Below are positions 11,946 through 21,730 of a stretch of DNA of 64,000 nt, piece after piece. The DNA is from Diaporthe sp. PMI_573 (lineage: Eukaryota > Ascomycota > Sordariomycetes > Diaporthales > Diaporthaceae): the NCBI GenBank assembly GCA_021399435.1, contig JAJTUP010000123.1:62001-126000 (forward strand), written 5' to 3'. A program made the position numbers and the translations under genes. The notes below the pieces were generated by a model. It made no database searches, had not been told where the DNA came from, and was given only the letters and a program-made list of their open reading frames with translations. Numbering within the stretch: position 1 is the first letter of the stretch; each line of letters opens with the position of its first letter.

Positions 11946-12225
11946 TCTCTTCGTTGCGACCATTGGCCAAAAGGGAGGCATTGTAATCCTCTCCATTCCT
12001 CCTGAGTCTGCTGAACCAGAGAGGGCTTTCTCTGGTGCTCGGAGGACAGCGTCATGGGATCGCCTCAGGATGAAGCCTCAGACACTGGAACAGATTGAAT
12101 GCATTGGTAACTGGCTCAGGGAAGAGTTGATTGTACCATATGCCAAGGGAGGACAAGGTCTGGAGTTGGTTGAGCTCCCTGCCATATCTCTGGAGGATGA
12201 TAATGGTTCCATAGACTCTGAATGA
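11946..12225 (+). pseudogene. hAT C-terminal dimerisation domain, inverted
   Basis: The plus strand reads LSIPPESAEPERAFSGARRT...WDRLRMKPQTLEQIEC, the hAT C-terminal dimerisation signature, and stops at 12225 after an acidic tail. It abuts, head to head, the N-terminal half of a hAT transposase on the opposite strand. Whether both halves come from one element is an inference; the orientation is seen directly. Confidence 0.8.
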
Positions 12226-12275
12226 CATCCAGAAAGTCTATTTGATTGGTATTAAGGCCAGAATTTCCCCAGTTG

Positions 12276-12385
12276 TGTATGACTCATGAGTTACTCATGA
12301 GTATAACTCATACTCACTTATCAACCCCTAGATTGATGAGTAACTCATATATGAGTTACTCAACTCATGAGTGACTCATATCCAC
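12276..12385. repeat. Array of ATGAGT/ACTCAT palindromic motifs
   Basis: About ten copies of ATGAGT or ACTCAT alternate on both strands, including TGACTCA (12280s and 12370s), ATGAGTTACTCAT and ATGAGTAACTCAT. The array lies directly beyond the hAT C-terminus that ends at 12225 and is probably the subterminal transposase-binding repeat of that element. TGACTCA also matches the Gcn4/CpcA (AP-1-like) consensus. Confidence 0.65.
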
Positions 12386-12897
12386 AAGTATGCAACAACA
12401 GCAAGGATGCCACGTACGAGTGGTACAAAGATCGCGTGGAAGACCGAGTTGAAGACACATGTAGCAATCGGACTTGATTCTATTCCCAGCTTCTGCTCCG
12501 TTGCACAAAACAGCTGCAGACCCTCACAGCCATGGCTACGTAGTCATATGACAGATGAAGTTATTGAGATGTTTGTCGACGGTGGGGTCAAGGACGACTC
12601 TGAAGATGACGTAATTAGCGAGTTGGAGGAAGAGCAGGAAACGGTCGGTGCATGAAAGTAGTAGGGAAATGCAGCTTTCGAGAGGTACTTTAATTTTGGT
12701 GGCGGTTGTAGCTAAAAATTGCGATTCCACGGCCCATTTGCGACTCAAATCCAGCCTAAAAGGTTCCCCACCTCTCGATCACCCCGTTTCTAGACCCACT
12801 TGCTTCTAATCAGGCATTTGGTTTTGATTGCAGTTGACCGCTCCATTGCTTTACTGTCTCCAGCAAACTACCTTCGGCTCAGCTCCAAGTTGCCGAG
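12386..12897. other. Intergenic; promoter side of the MYND gene
   Basis: A 94-aa plus frame at 12371-12655 ends in an acidic tail but matches nothing recognised. The rest is the 5' flank of the gene starting at 12898; no clear TATA box was seen. Confidence 0.35.
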
Positions 12898-13921
12898 ATG
12901 TCATCACAAGAATCTGCCCAGAAGTGTGGCAACCCCAGTTGCACAACGGACCCCGGATCAGTGGCCATAAAACAATGTGGCAAGTGCAAAAAGACGACCT
13001 ACTGCTCTCGCGAATGCCAGACCGCATCGTGGCTAACGCACAAGATGAGATGCCGTCGTCCAAACTACATCATCAAATTCTACTTGTGCCCAGGACATAT
13101 CACAAACCCTGAGGTGGTGCGCACGCTTTCCTGCCCTGCGGATGCTGTCTTCTATCATCTCCACATGGTCCTACAGGTCGCCTTCGGCTGGGGCACGACG
13201 CACTCGTTCGACTTCGCGGTGAAGGACCCGTCCTACACTGCACCGGATAGCATCATGGAGTATATGACTCAACGGATGGCTCTGGAGCAAAACGGTGGCC
13301 GGAACGCCGCGTCGGTGCCACGCGAGTACCTCTTCCGGGTTGTTGATCCTGTGGAGATGACGGCGTTTTCGGGCATCGATCACATGCACGAGAGGCGGCG
13401 GCGGCACGTGAATACGCCGGAGAAGAAAGCCGATAAATACAAGCTCTTCCAGCTGCTCGATGATCCCCAGTATCAAGGTTAGTATTATCACTATTGATTC
13501 TATCATCATCAGCCCTAACTCACGTGAGACAGGCCGCGAGATTGTCTATACCTACGACTTCGGTGACAACTGGGAGCATTACCTTACCGTCACGGGCCGT
13601 GCGGAGCCTACCCGCGATTTCGTGTGCCTGGATGGATTGGGCCACTACGTCGCCGAAGGTTCGGGCAGCACGCCGGGCTGGGAGCAGGTAAAGGCCGCCT
13701 ATCGAGCTACGCACCCGAGTCTGGAGCAGAAGGAACGTCGTTTTTGGTTTGAGAACCAAGCAAGCAATTGCGATCCTATGGGACTGGCTGGCGACCGCGT
13801 CAATGTCTGGGACCGCGATCAGATCAATAGGGACCTCGTTAATGTTTTTGATCGGTTTGAGCGGATGGCGGATATGAACGAGACCAATCTTGAACGGATC
13901 CGGAACGCAACGGGATTTTAA
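12898..13921 (+). CDS. MYND zinc finger / pRiA4b ORF-3-like protein
   Basis: Two exons, 12898-13477 and 13533-13921, flank a 55-bp intron (GTTAGT..ACAG) and encode 322 aa. Residues about 10-46 form a MYND finger with the C-x4-C...C-x2-C spacing, YCSRECQ, and W..HK..C at its end. From about residue 60 the protein matches the plasmid pRiA4b ORF-3-like family: FYLCPGHI, FYHLHMVLQVAFGW, THSFDF, YTYDFGDNWEHYLTV and the Cys-containing VCLDGLGHYVAEG. Spliced, the YTYDFGDNW motif is intact. MYND fingers bind proline-rich partners; the function of the ORF-3 fold in fungi is not established. The gene looks intact, with codon use different from the surrounding relics. Confidence 0.85.
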
Positions 13922-14403
13922 GAACATTTACATGTGCTTTTCGGAAGGACTACAGGCATCGCCTGTTTCTAATTATGGGGTCGTCTTTTTCTGACTCCCT
14001 GAGCGGCCATCTCTGGCTCTTGGTGGTCTCCAGCTTCTGGACCGCTGTCTCTAACTTGCAGGATCGCTCTTTTTGGCGCGTGGTTGACAGCTCACAGTAA
14101 CGACGGATTGGCTCCTCGAGTGGGGCACCCGTCTTTACTTCTCATACATTTCGAAACCTTCTACATAATCGACGAAACAGGCAGGAGCCGGTTGTTAAGA
14201 AGGGGAGTAGGCAAGAGAAAAACCTTTTTTATCGTTTTAGTAAGATATTCGGTTTAGTGATGAGCACCCGCTTTAGCAGGGGGCGAGTTCGCGAACCCAA
14301 GATGAAGATCCACTTATAAATCCACTTATAAATCCACGTGTGTACATCCATTCCACTCCGGTCGAATGTATGCTACATCCACTACGTAATTGCTAAAAAA
14401 TCG
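13922..14403. other. Intergenic, no gene recognised
   Basis: It contains two adjacent direct copies of 'tccacttataaa' at about 14308-14335. Nothing else was seen. Confidence 0.35.
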
Positions 14404-15323
14404 TACATCCACTCTACTTGGTCCAAAAGTGGAGTGGATGTAGTGGTTCCGACCCTTGGTCTTAAACAAGCTTCCATCTTCTTTACCCTTCTTGTGCATG
14501 CGGAGGTGTCTGCATAAATATTTGGGAACACTATGGCTGAGCGAGCGGCTAGAGGAGAGAGAATGGTAATTATGCCAAAACTGTACCTACTCCTAATAAT
14601 TCTTCGCACTTGTCTACCATGCCGACCCACTGGTGCGCAATCCCCCGAGAGATCTTTTGTGAGACAGAATACTCGGTCTCTTCCTCTTGTGCCTCAAATA
14701 GACTGTCCATGGAAAGGCGCGCTTGAGATGTAAGCTGAGCGATTGCGTGGAACTCCTCTTTCCAATCTGGGTCGTCGACTTGACTGCAGTGCCATATGCC
14801 CCACACCGACATCGTCTTCAACAGCAACACGTGGGTTGTGCACCACCAGCACGACGTCCGACTCGACTCCCCCTGCCGTTTGTCCTCTTCGTGAGGATGT
14901 TAGTGATCTCCTCGATGAAGCACATCACGGTTGTATTATTGGTTTCCGAACGTACGCCATCATAATCCTGGTTATCCAAGTTGAAGGGTCGACTTGGATT
15001 GAATTGAAATGTGTGCAGCGCTGCAATGCTTAACGCGGCAAGCAGACGCGATCGCGCTCGCAGTCTGTCTTGGAGAAGTGTTTCCCTCGAAAACCTGTGT
15101 CAATGTCTTCAGCAATCTCCGTGAGTCCACCGAGACCTCGCGTGGACTGTCGCTGATGGATTCACAGAAGAAGGAAGAAGTACTTAATCATACAATTAGG
15201 GTCGGGATAAAGTCTTCAAAAAGTAGAGCGGGGTACAGTACATACTCAGGGTCTTGTGTCACGTGTGTCGCGCTGGCGGCTGCAAGGGTCGGAACCACTA
15301 CATCCACTCCACTTTTGGACCAA
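14404..15323. repeat. Foldback segment with perfect 41-bp inverted repeats
   Basis: Bases 14418-14458 and 15283-15323 are exact reverse complements over 41 nt and enclose 824 bp. The left arm is itself part of a hairpin (14404-14443, about 15-bp arms, TACATCCACT). The interior has no recognisable transposase; an 86-aa minus frame at 14570-14830 is unrecognised. It may be a non-autonomous foldback or MITE-like element. No convincing target duplication was seen beside the arms. Confidence 0.7.
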
Positions 15324-15354
15324 CTAACAAGAAAAATCTCTCCCACACAGCCCC

Positions 15355-15995
15355 TATGACAGCCGAAGAGTTGATGCCACGAAGCGATGCCGCCACAGAA
15401 GCCGAGGTCCAGACCTACCAACGAAAGATCGGGTCGCTCCTATTCGCCGCCATTTCCACACGACCAGATATTGCATTTGCCACGTCAAGGCTTGCAAGAT
15501 TCCTGACAAATCCGAGTCAAAAACATCATGACGCTGCAGACCGCGTGTTGCTCTACCTCGAAGGCACCAAACACCTTGCTCTCTGCTTCAAGGACACCGA
15601 AGAATTGGTTGTCGCAAGCGATGCCTCTTTCGCAGACAACACCCTCGATCGGAAAAGTTCGCAAGCATTCGCAATGCAACTGTTTGGAGGCCTGATTGGA
15701 TGGAGAGCAAAACAAGCAAGACACGGTCACCACGTCAACTACGGAAGCAGAGCTTCTTGCTCTCGCTCAGGCAGCAAAGGAAACCCTGTTCGTGAGCAGA
15801 CTTCTCACCGAACTGTCCGTGGACTTGGACGACAAGAAAATCAAGATCGAGTGTGACAACACACAAACAATCAAACTGGTCAACTCAGAAATCACAACAC
15901 TGAAGACAAAGCCAGGCCATCACCGCATGCAAAAAGATGGTGGACGACCGACCTTACGCAGCTACGACGCATCGTATCAAATTCTTAAAAGGCTT
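15355..15995 (+). pseudogene. Copia (Ty1-type) polyprotein fragment, RT end and RNase H
   Basis: The plus strand encodes the end of a Copia reverse transcriptase/RNase H: KIGSLLFAAISTRPDIAFA, RLARFLTNPSQKHHDAADR, VASDASFADN and then, one frame later, TTSTTEAELLALAQAAKE and IECDNTQTIKLV. These are the usual Copia RNase H landmarks (tRPDI, D-A-S-F-A-D, TEAE, DN). A single extra A in the A4 run at about 15709-15712 shifts the frame in the middle. No LTRs, integrase or Gag were found nearby. Confidence 0.85.
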
Positions 15996-16362
15996 TGCGC
16001 CAAGGCAGTATAAAGAAGCAGTACAAGACAGTCTTAAATCGCGAGAAGATCCGAAGCTGTTTGTCGTAGGCATGCCCACGTTCGTGGTGTCCATGCTGAT
16101 GCTGATCTAGTATTGTCTTCTTTATTCTCATCGCTTTCATTAAGTCTGAATCTTCGACGGCCACGAGATGATAATGACTCAAAGGTCTTTTACCCGTGAA
16201 ATATTGTCTCATGGACGTACCGCAAGATGCATTATTGGCAGGCACCAGGAGAAGTCGTGTCATACAACACGGCTTGTGATAGGTAGGCGACTAATGTGTT
16301 CCAAACCGTCTATGAAGTCTTTGTAGTTTGCCTTCTGTGAAGAATGTGCCATATTCTGTACG
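15996..16362. other. Unassigned stretch
   Basis: A plus-strand frame from about 15940 to 16110 (KMVDDRPYAATTHRIKF...) stays open past the Copia homology but is not recognised. No other signal was seen. Confidence 0.3.
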
Positions 16363-16455
16363 GCTTATAGGTCCTTCTACTGCATAGTAAAGTACCACAC
16401 ACCAGCTGTCGCCAAGGTTTTATAAATAATGCCGAAATTCCACTCTACAGTATAA
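16363..16455 (+). promoter_or_regulatory. Inverted duplicate of the SKP1-like promoter
   Basis: This ~93-bp stretch matches, as reverse complement, 20238-20330, the region directly upstream of the SKP1-like gene. It shares ctactgcatagtaaagtac (19 nt exact), caccagct, ccaagg and a TTTATAAATA TATA-type box. No SKP1 coding sequence follows it; the downstream DNA is an antisense hAT fragment. Confidence 0.65.
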
Positions 16456-16470
16456 ATTTACCTATAGAGA

Positions 16471-17318
16471 CTACGTAATGCGGCTATCAGCTCGGCTCCA
16501 GCCATCAAAGGTAAAGTGAATCATACTTCTCGCTCTTTGAAGCAGCTCGTGAAGCGGGCCAAGAGCGCGATTGTACTCGTTTATTAGCAGATTCACGAGC
16601 GTCTTGCTGCTCGGTATCTGCCCTTCCTGAAGAGAGGGGTTGTTGTAGAGAAGCAGTCGTCTGAAGCGCTCAGAGTTTACGAGATTGAACGGGAGGTTGT
16701 GGTATGTAAGCCAGTCGAGCAGGAGTAGTTGGTTCATCTTCGGATCGAACAGCTTATGCAGATTGCCGAGAAGGCTTTGGTCCCGAGGGTTCGTTGGATC
16801 GGCGCGAAGCATATCAAGTAGATTCCGTTCTGTACCTCCACTTCCGGCAACGGGGCCTGCAAATTGCGAAGGTGGCTGACAAGTTAGCGGACATTATCGA
16901 ACGACGTGGACATAGGACACGGAGGGATGACACAAACCACGACCTTGTGCTCCTTTCTCAGATGTCGGACAATGCCTCCGCCAGTTGAAGCGATGTAGAC
17001 ATAACCTGTCGTCTTCGGCCTGTTCCGGAGGAAACATCTCTCGCAGATCCATACGATCTTGTGGGGCCGTGACCTGTTGTCCTTCATTCTGAATCCAAAC
17101 TGCCACCACCATGTCCGCTCTCGAGAAGGGTCGTGACCTATCGTGAAAGCGGGGAACCGGCTGAATTTATCAGTCGTCCAACCCTCATAATCTGGAAATC
17201 TGATGGGTGCATATTTCGTTGAGGCTGAACTAGTTGACGGCTCGGAAGGCGGCGGCGTGGAGGAGGCAGCCTCTATGTCGTCATCAAACGAGTCCATAGT
17301 GATGGGAAGAGTCCGCAA
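16471..17318 (-). pseudogene. hAT transposase N-terminal fragment
   Basis: The first segment (17318-16884) has a Ser/Pro-rich N-terminus and a BED-type finger ([13 protein letters not shown]...[14 protein letters not shown]). The second (16812-16471) carries fungal hAT hallmarks: [55 protein letters not shown]. It breaks off right after FDGW, the DDE-core entry. An intron or small insertion probably lies between 16884 and 16812. The catalytic core and dimerisation domain are missing. Confidence 0.8.
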
Positions 17319-17686
17319 ACAGTGTAGAGGAGGTCAGATCGAATGCTGCGAGAACGGCAGCCATCAAGAAATTTCAATCTAAGCTTGTTCAAAACAGATC
17401 ATACTCGATAGCTCTGAGGGCTGCAGTAGGGCCTGTTGTCTCGCTCCGCGCAGTAAGGAGCATCCGCGATAGTGGTGATTAGGTAGGTAACTGACCACCC
17501 CCTGCATATTTGCAGGGATACAGCGGGCGACAAACCCAAGAAATTAAAACGCAGCAGATATTGCAGCCGGTTCGTTCTCCGACAACTCATGTTGCTTGCC
17601 CCTTGTCTCGGCACAACACGAGACTACATCACTACTGTACCTACACCTATAGCGTTCACATTTTGTATTTTGCTCGATCTTCTATA
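17319..17686. other. 5' flank of the four-TM protein gene
   Basis: This is the intergenic side shared by the hAT fragment and the gene starting at 17687. An open frame extends upstream in the same phase as that gene, but the first good ATG is at 17687. No other feature was seen. Confidence 0.35.
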
Positions 17687-18565
17687 ATGGGCTTCAAGCA
17701 AAAGGCTCTCTGGGGGGGATATACACTCATCATTATTGTCGTAGTCCTTTTCAGTACAGCCAGTTTTGGCTTCAACCTCTACGCCATCGTTGAAGCTCGC
17801 AAATGGCTCGGGGACTTCGTTCGACTCTCGGGACATGGGAGCAATAACTGGAACTGGGCCGTGGCCATCCTCTTTTTCGCCTCCAGCGGACTCCTCGGCA
17901 ACAGCGTCGTGATAGGATGTAGCTATAAGCTTCGGGGACCCGGGTGTTGGCGCAATGTCATTTCCGGCCTGGAATGTGCTTCGATCTTGCATCTCGTCAT
18001 CACGGCGCCGGCATGGGACGCCGTGCATAGGTACCGCTGGGCCGAACTCCTGCGCGAGGCGGGACACGCCGACCACGCCTACCATGTCGACATATTCTAC
18101 AAGCTCGGAGAGACCGTGATCATCTTCTGGTCCGTCATTGGCTTCATCTGCTTAGTCGTGGTGCTGTGCCACCTTGTGTCAGAGCATTGTCTTAAACGAA
18201 GCACGGATAGCCTCTGTGAGGAGTCAGAGCAAACGAAGAAGCACCGGAGCCAATCGCAGGCAAATCCAGACGTGGAGAAGGGCGACAATCCGAAAAAGGA
18301 CGGGCGTCTCAGGAATGAGCCTGGCCCACTCAATCATCACCCAATTTTCACCGAGGAAGACATGCCTAGTACGGACAATACTGCAAACCGAGACCTCATG
18401 CGCTATGTCCAGAATGAAAACAAAGCTGTTCTATGCGGCCAGAACTATTTCGACAGTGTCAGCGATCTCTCGTCTGCGGACTCTATATTTGTCAAGGATT
18501 ACGAAGAAGTTGATATTGGTTTCTATACAACGCTAACGCCCCCTCCATTTGTAAAACGTACCTAA
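17687..18565 (+). CDS. Hypothetical four-TM membrane protein
   Basis: A single-exon 292-aa protein starts at ATG 17687 (MGFKQKALWG). Four hydrophobic segments are visible at about residues 9-31 (TLIIIVVVLF), 57-78 (AVAILFFASSGLLG), 88-107 and 140-165 (VIIFWSVIGFICLVVVL). A ~125-residue hydrophilic, charged C-terminal tail follows. The layout (four TM, short loops, cytosolic tail) resembles small fungal plasma-membrane proteins of the MARVEL/SUR7 type, but no diagnostic motif was recognised and no function is claimed. The frame is intact and flanked by transposon relics on the left and intergenic DNA on the right. Confidence 0.65.
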   Translation: MGFKQKALWGGYTLIIIVVVLFSTASFGFNLYAIVEARKWLGDFVRLSGHGSNNWNWAVAILFFASSGLLGNSVVIGCSYKLRGPGCWRNVISGLECASILHLVITAPAWDAVHRYRWAELLREAGHADHAYHVDIFYKLGETVIIFWSVIGFICLVVVLCHLVSEHCLKRSTDSLCEESEQTKKHRSQSQANPDVEKGDNPKKDGRLRNEPGPLNHHPIFTEEDMPSTDNTANRDLMRYVQNENKAVLCGQNYFDSVSDLSSADSIFVKDYEEVDIGFYTTLTPPPFVKRT

Positions 18566-19707
18566 GCAATCCTTCCTGAGAATTTCAATGGAGACTCACA
18601 AACTTGCGGTATCAAAAAACATCACTGAGGCACGCCGCACTCAAGACGGAAGCTGCACGATAGCCGCTCACACAAGGAACTGCTTGGACGATCAGAGGGT
18701 AATCGAGAAGTTTTATGGAACAGCACTCAGTATCGCCGTACGCTTGATTGGATGACAAAGCCTATCGCTTGGCGCAGGCATGCTTGCTTTTGCTTCACAA
18801 TATTTGGGTTTCTCAAACCGTATTACAGGTTTCATAGGCATCACGTTCTGCTCGAAAGAGATTGAGGCCGAAGAAGTTCAAGACGAGATTGTGGCCGACA
18901 TTGGTGAACAGTCTGACCCTGACGAAGGGGTATAAGGCTATCCTGGTAGATCTCACTGCTTTTCTTCCTCTCTTGATCAGGATATCTTGGAGGCTCTGGA
19001 TAATGACTCGGTGTTTCAGAGCTGGCGGGCCTAAGGAGTGGATAGATAGTAGTATTTTGCAATATAGAGTGTTCCATATAATGGACGGCCAAGGGTCCAC
19101 TTGAATTATTGTTCAAGTGATGTTTGAACAAGGAAAGACCTGTGCTGTTGGGCGAAATTCAATCCAAGCCTCGTGCGGATTCCATTTGATTGTTCTCTAA
19201 GCTTGAGATAGCTGATGATAGTTCCGATTGGCGTATCAGTTTTGAGGCTCTCAATTTACTTTTCGGGTCTCCTATGAACATGCGTAAAACTTTTTCAAGG
19301 TACGGGTCCTCGTTCTCTCCTGTGACGATGAGGATGTGAGGGCTAAAACGAGAGACTGTAAGCGGTGACCGTGCCCAGCCCTGTAGTATATCTGCTGTTC
19401 TCGAGGGACCAACCGCTGCAACAAAGATAACAATCACATCGCTGAACGGAGCAAGGACGTCCCAGTAAAGCTCAAAGCAGAAATAAGCAAGTTCATCCTG
19501 GGTCGCTGTTTGGGGTAGCTTCCGTGACAAGGCAATCTCATGATATGGCGATGCGGGATTTCCGAGTGATCTTGGGCCACCCACTTGAAACCCACTACAC
19601 TGAGGGATTTGGGTGGGGCTTCCATATCCACTACACACAAGGGCGGAGTGGGTTCAACTGGGATTGATTCCAGGGCTGATCAGGGACACGTGGATAACGA
19701 GCATATA
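18566..19707. other. Intergenic; imperfect foldback near 19576-19665
   Basis: No gene was supported; the 159-aa minus frame at 19159-19638 is unrecognised. Near 19576-19665 an imperfect inverted repeat (cccacttgaaacccac / gtgggttcaactggg) lies just beyond the truncated 3' end of the SKP1-like gene. Confidence 0.35.
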
Positions 19708-20163
19708 TTATTTCGAAATGTTGCGCCCGCTGGTGATGACGCAGCTGTAACGGTTGTCACCGCTAAACGTCTTGCACCCAAGGTCGAGGAGTGCCTTGAT
19801 GTCCAAATAATTGGCAGCGAGAAGAATCTCAAAGAGCATCTCCTGGTCTACCTCCATATACTTCTGATCCCACTCGTCGATTGCAGCATTCTCAACACAG
19901 GACTCGCTTTTGAGATCTTGGGTGGGGAGAGGATCGTCACGGTGATGTTCGCACCACATGACAATCTTCTCGAGAACGGGCTGAGTTACGTTTGGGAGAG
20001 GCACAGGCTGGGCGGTGGCCTCTTCGAGACCCAAATCGTCAATTAGATTCTTTAGAAGGATGGAGCGCTTAGCAACTGGCAGGTCAACAAGCACGATGCC
20101 GCCGTCGTTGCATTTGAGCTCAAGCTGACTCTTCTTGCGCGCGGCATCTTGGTGTTGAAGCAT
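19708..20163 (-). CDS. SKP1-like protein, C-terminally truncated
   Basis: A 151-aa frame starts at ATG 20163. It matches SKP1, the adaptor that links F-box proteins to cullin in SCF ubiquitin ligases: the BTB/POZ start (LELKCNDGGIVLVD, VAKRSILLKNLIDDLG), VPLPNVTQPVLEKIVMWCEHH, the inserted acidic loop, then DQEMLFEILLAANYLDIKALLDLGCKT. In canonical SKP1 the last motif is followed by ~35 residues (helices H6-H8) that bind the F-box. Here homology stops at GCKT and 18 unrelated residues follow. It should keep the cullin-binding BTB fold but lose most F-box contact. It could be a pseudogene or a dominant-negative-like variant; the latter is speculation. Confidence 0.8.
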   Translation of the reverse strand: MLQHQDAARKKSQLELKCNDGGIVLVDLPVAKRSILLKNLIDDLGLEEATAQPVPLPNVTQPVLEKIVMWCEHHRDDPLPTQDLKSESCVENAAIDEWDQKYMEVDQEMLFEILLAANYLDIKALLDLGCKTFSGDNRYSCVITSGRNISK

Positions 20164-20237
20164 CTTGATAGTTCACCGTTGGCAAAATTTGGAAGTAGAT
20201 CTGCTTACTTTTTGGGTCACTGACTCTGTTCTCGAGC

Positions 20238-20330
20238 CAAAATTGCAGAGTAGAAATTGAACAGGATATATAAATCCTTGGTGAGAGCTGGTGCATTGTA
20301 CTTTACTATGCAGTAGAACGACCTTTTGAA
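20238..20330 (-). promoter_or_regulatory. Promoter region of the SKP1-like gene
   Basis: It lies 75-170 bp upstream of the SKP1-like ATG. A TTTATATATCC TATA-type box is seen on the minus strand near 20265-20275. The block is duplicated in inverted orientation at 16363-16455, which suggests that it came along with a former second gene copy. Confidence 0.5.
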
Positions 20331-21223
20331 ATAGGCACAATCGGCGAAGGAAAGCAACTTAGGCATTTAATTCCATATGTACATATAAATGCATAACCCC
20401 TAACTTAGTTCTAGAAGGAAGTTAAAATAAAGTACGCAAATAAGTATAAGAAAGTACGCCCAACGACTTTTATACAGACGGTTTAGGAACTTAGTACAAT
20501 GCCGAATATATAATACATAAAGCCCACAACTTCCCCGATGCACGCTGGCCTGAGCGAGGCTCAGCCCTGACCTGGGCGCCGTATGGGCCTGAGCTGTGCT
20601 GCGGTGCCTTTCGCCGATGCTACTGTCGTGCTCTACAGGAGACTGATGTAGAGGGAGCTCCACGGAATCACCACGGCTCACTGGTCACATGTTTGATATG
20701 GCCTTTGGTGTGAGTATTGTAGATATGGATGAGATTGAGTCTCTCTAAGCTATAGATGCGATGGATGCTCGTCTTAAGTAGACGGAGCGTGATCACGTGT
20801 AAATCTGGGTACGTACCGTAAGGTCCAAGATTTGGCGTGACAGCTACGGCGCCCTCCACCGGGCCTCCGACGGGCCCGAAGTGCTGCCTTCCAACAACTA
20901 GTATTTCTGTTTCTTGACTTTAAAATCATATATTTTGGCTTTTAAAGTTTATGATTACTCTATTTGGGACTTAATATTCTAAAATTTACTATTAAAGATT
21001 CAAAACGAGGTTTCTCGTTTTCCTTAGTCTTAATGCAAGTTTAATTTGTCCATGAATGCTTTATACTGTGATGCAGACCAAGTATAAATATAAGTCAATC
21101 CCGCCGCCGTCGCCAGAAAAAAAGAAGGAAAACAGACTCTCGAAACATTTTTATTCATATTATTCCTGCGTCACAATTCATTCACCAGAAGAAGTCATTT
21201 CTACAAAAACATCCAATCCGAAG
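20331..21223. other. AT-rich intergenic stretch
   Basis: No gene was recognised. A+T is high at 20330-20520 and 20880-21060, as in RIP-affected DNA. Confidence 0.35.
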
Positions 21224-21481
21224 ATGGCGACAACATCTTCCTCAAATGCAGTAAAGATGCAAGGAAGGCAGACCCGCAGCAGCTCGAAAGCTGTGAAACC
21301 TCTCAAGACCGCGCAGTTGGCTACGCCGCCACCAGAGGCTGGCACTAGCACTACTGACACTCACCGAGCCCCCAGAGGTGACACCGATAACGAGGCGCCA
21401 GCAGACAAGGTTAAAAAGACGCCGAAGCAGCGCAAGAAAGATTCAAAACAGCCTACCAGCTGCCTCTCAAACATTCGATAG
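21224..21481 (+). CDS. Small Lys/Ser-rich hypothetical protein
   Basis: An 85-aa frame starts at ATG 21224 (MATTSSSNAVKMQGR), rich in Ser, Thr and Lys, with a basic cluster (KKTPKQRKK) and no recognised domain. After the stop at 21479-21481 another frame continues with plausible coding content (KDNESGYYVQQCVMALRKL), so this may be the start of a disrupted gene rather than a complete one. Nothing in the sequence gives a function. Confidence 0.3.
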   Translation: MATTSSSNAVKMQGRQTRSSSKAVKPLKTAQLATPPPEAGTSTTDTHRAPRGDTDNEAPADKVKKTPKQRKKDSKQPTSCLSNIR

Positions 21482-21639
21482 ATTTTGAAGGACAATGAAT
21501 CCGGATATTATGTTCAGCAGTGTGTAATGGCACTCAGGAAGCTGATGTACATAATTCTTTCTGCTGGTTTGGATCCAGATGGCAATCAAATTTCTTGCTG
21601 GCACACCGCCTCCTGAATTACAACAACAAGAAGAACAAA

Positions 21640-21665
21640 CCAACCCCCCCCCCCCAAAAAAAAGG
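21640..21665. repeat. Homopolymer tract: C-run, then A-run
   Basis: A run of about 14 C is followed directly by a run of about 9 A and a GGGG. It resembles a slippage-prone junction and is a likely place for assembly length errors. Confidence 0.7.
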
Positions 21666-21730
21666 GGAGACTGGAATGCAACGCCGACTCAGGTCTGAAC
21701 CTAAACCCGCGCCCCTCCCTGTTCCTCCCG

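Noticed and set aside
17687..18565. Assignment of the four-TM protein to the SUR7/PalI or claudin-like family
   Set aside because: The topology fits, but the characteristic G-L-W-C-C motif was not found, so only a structural description is given.
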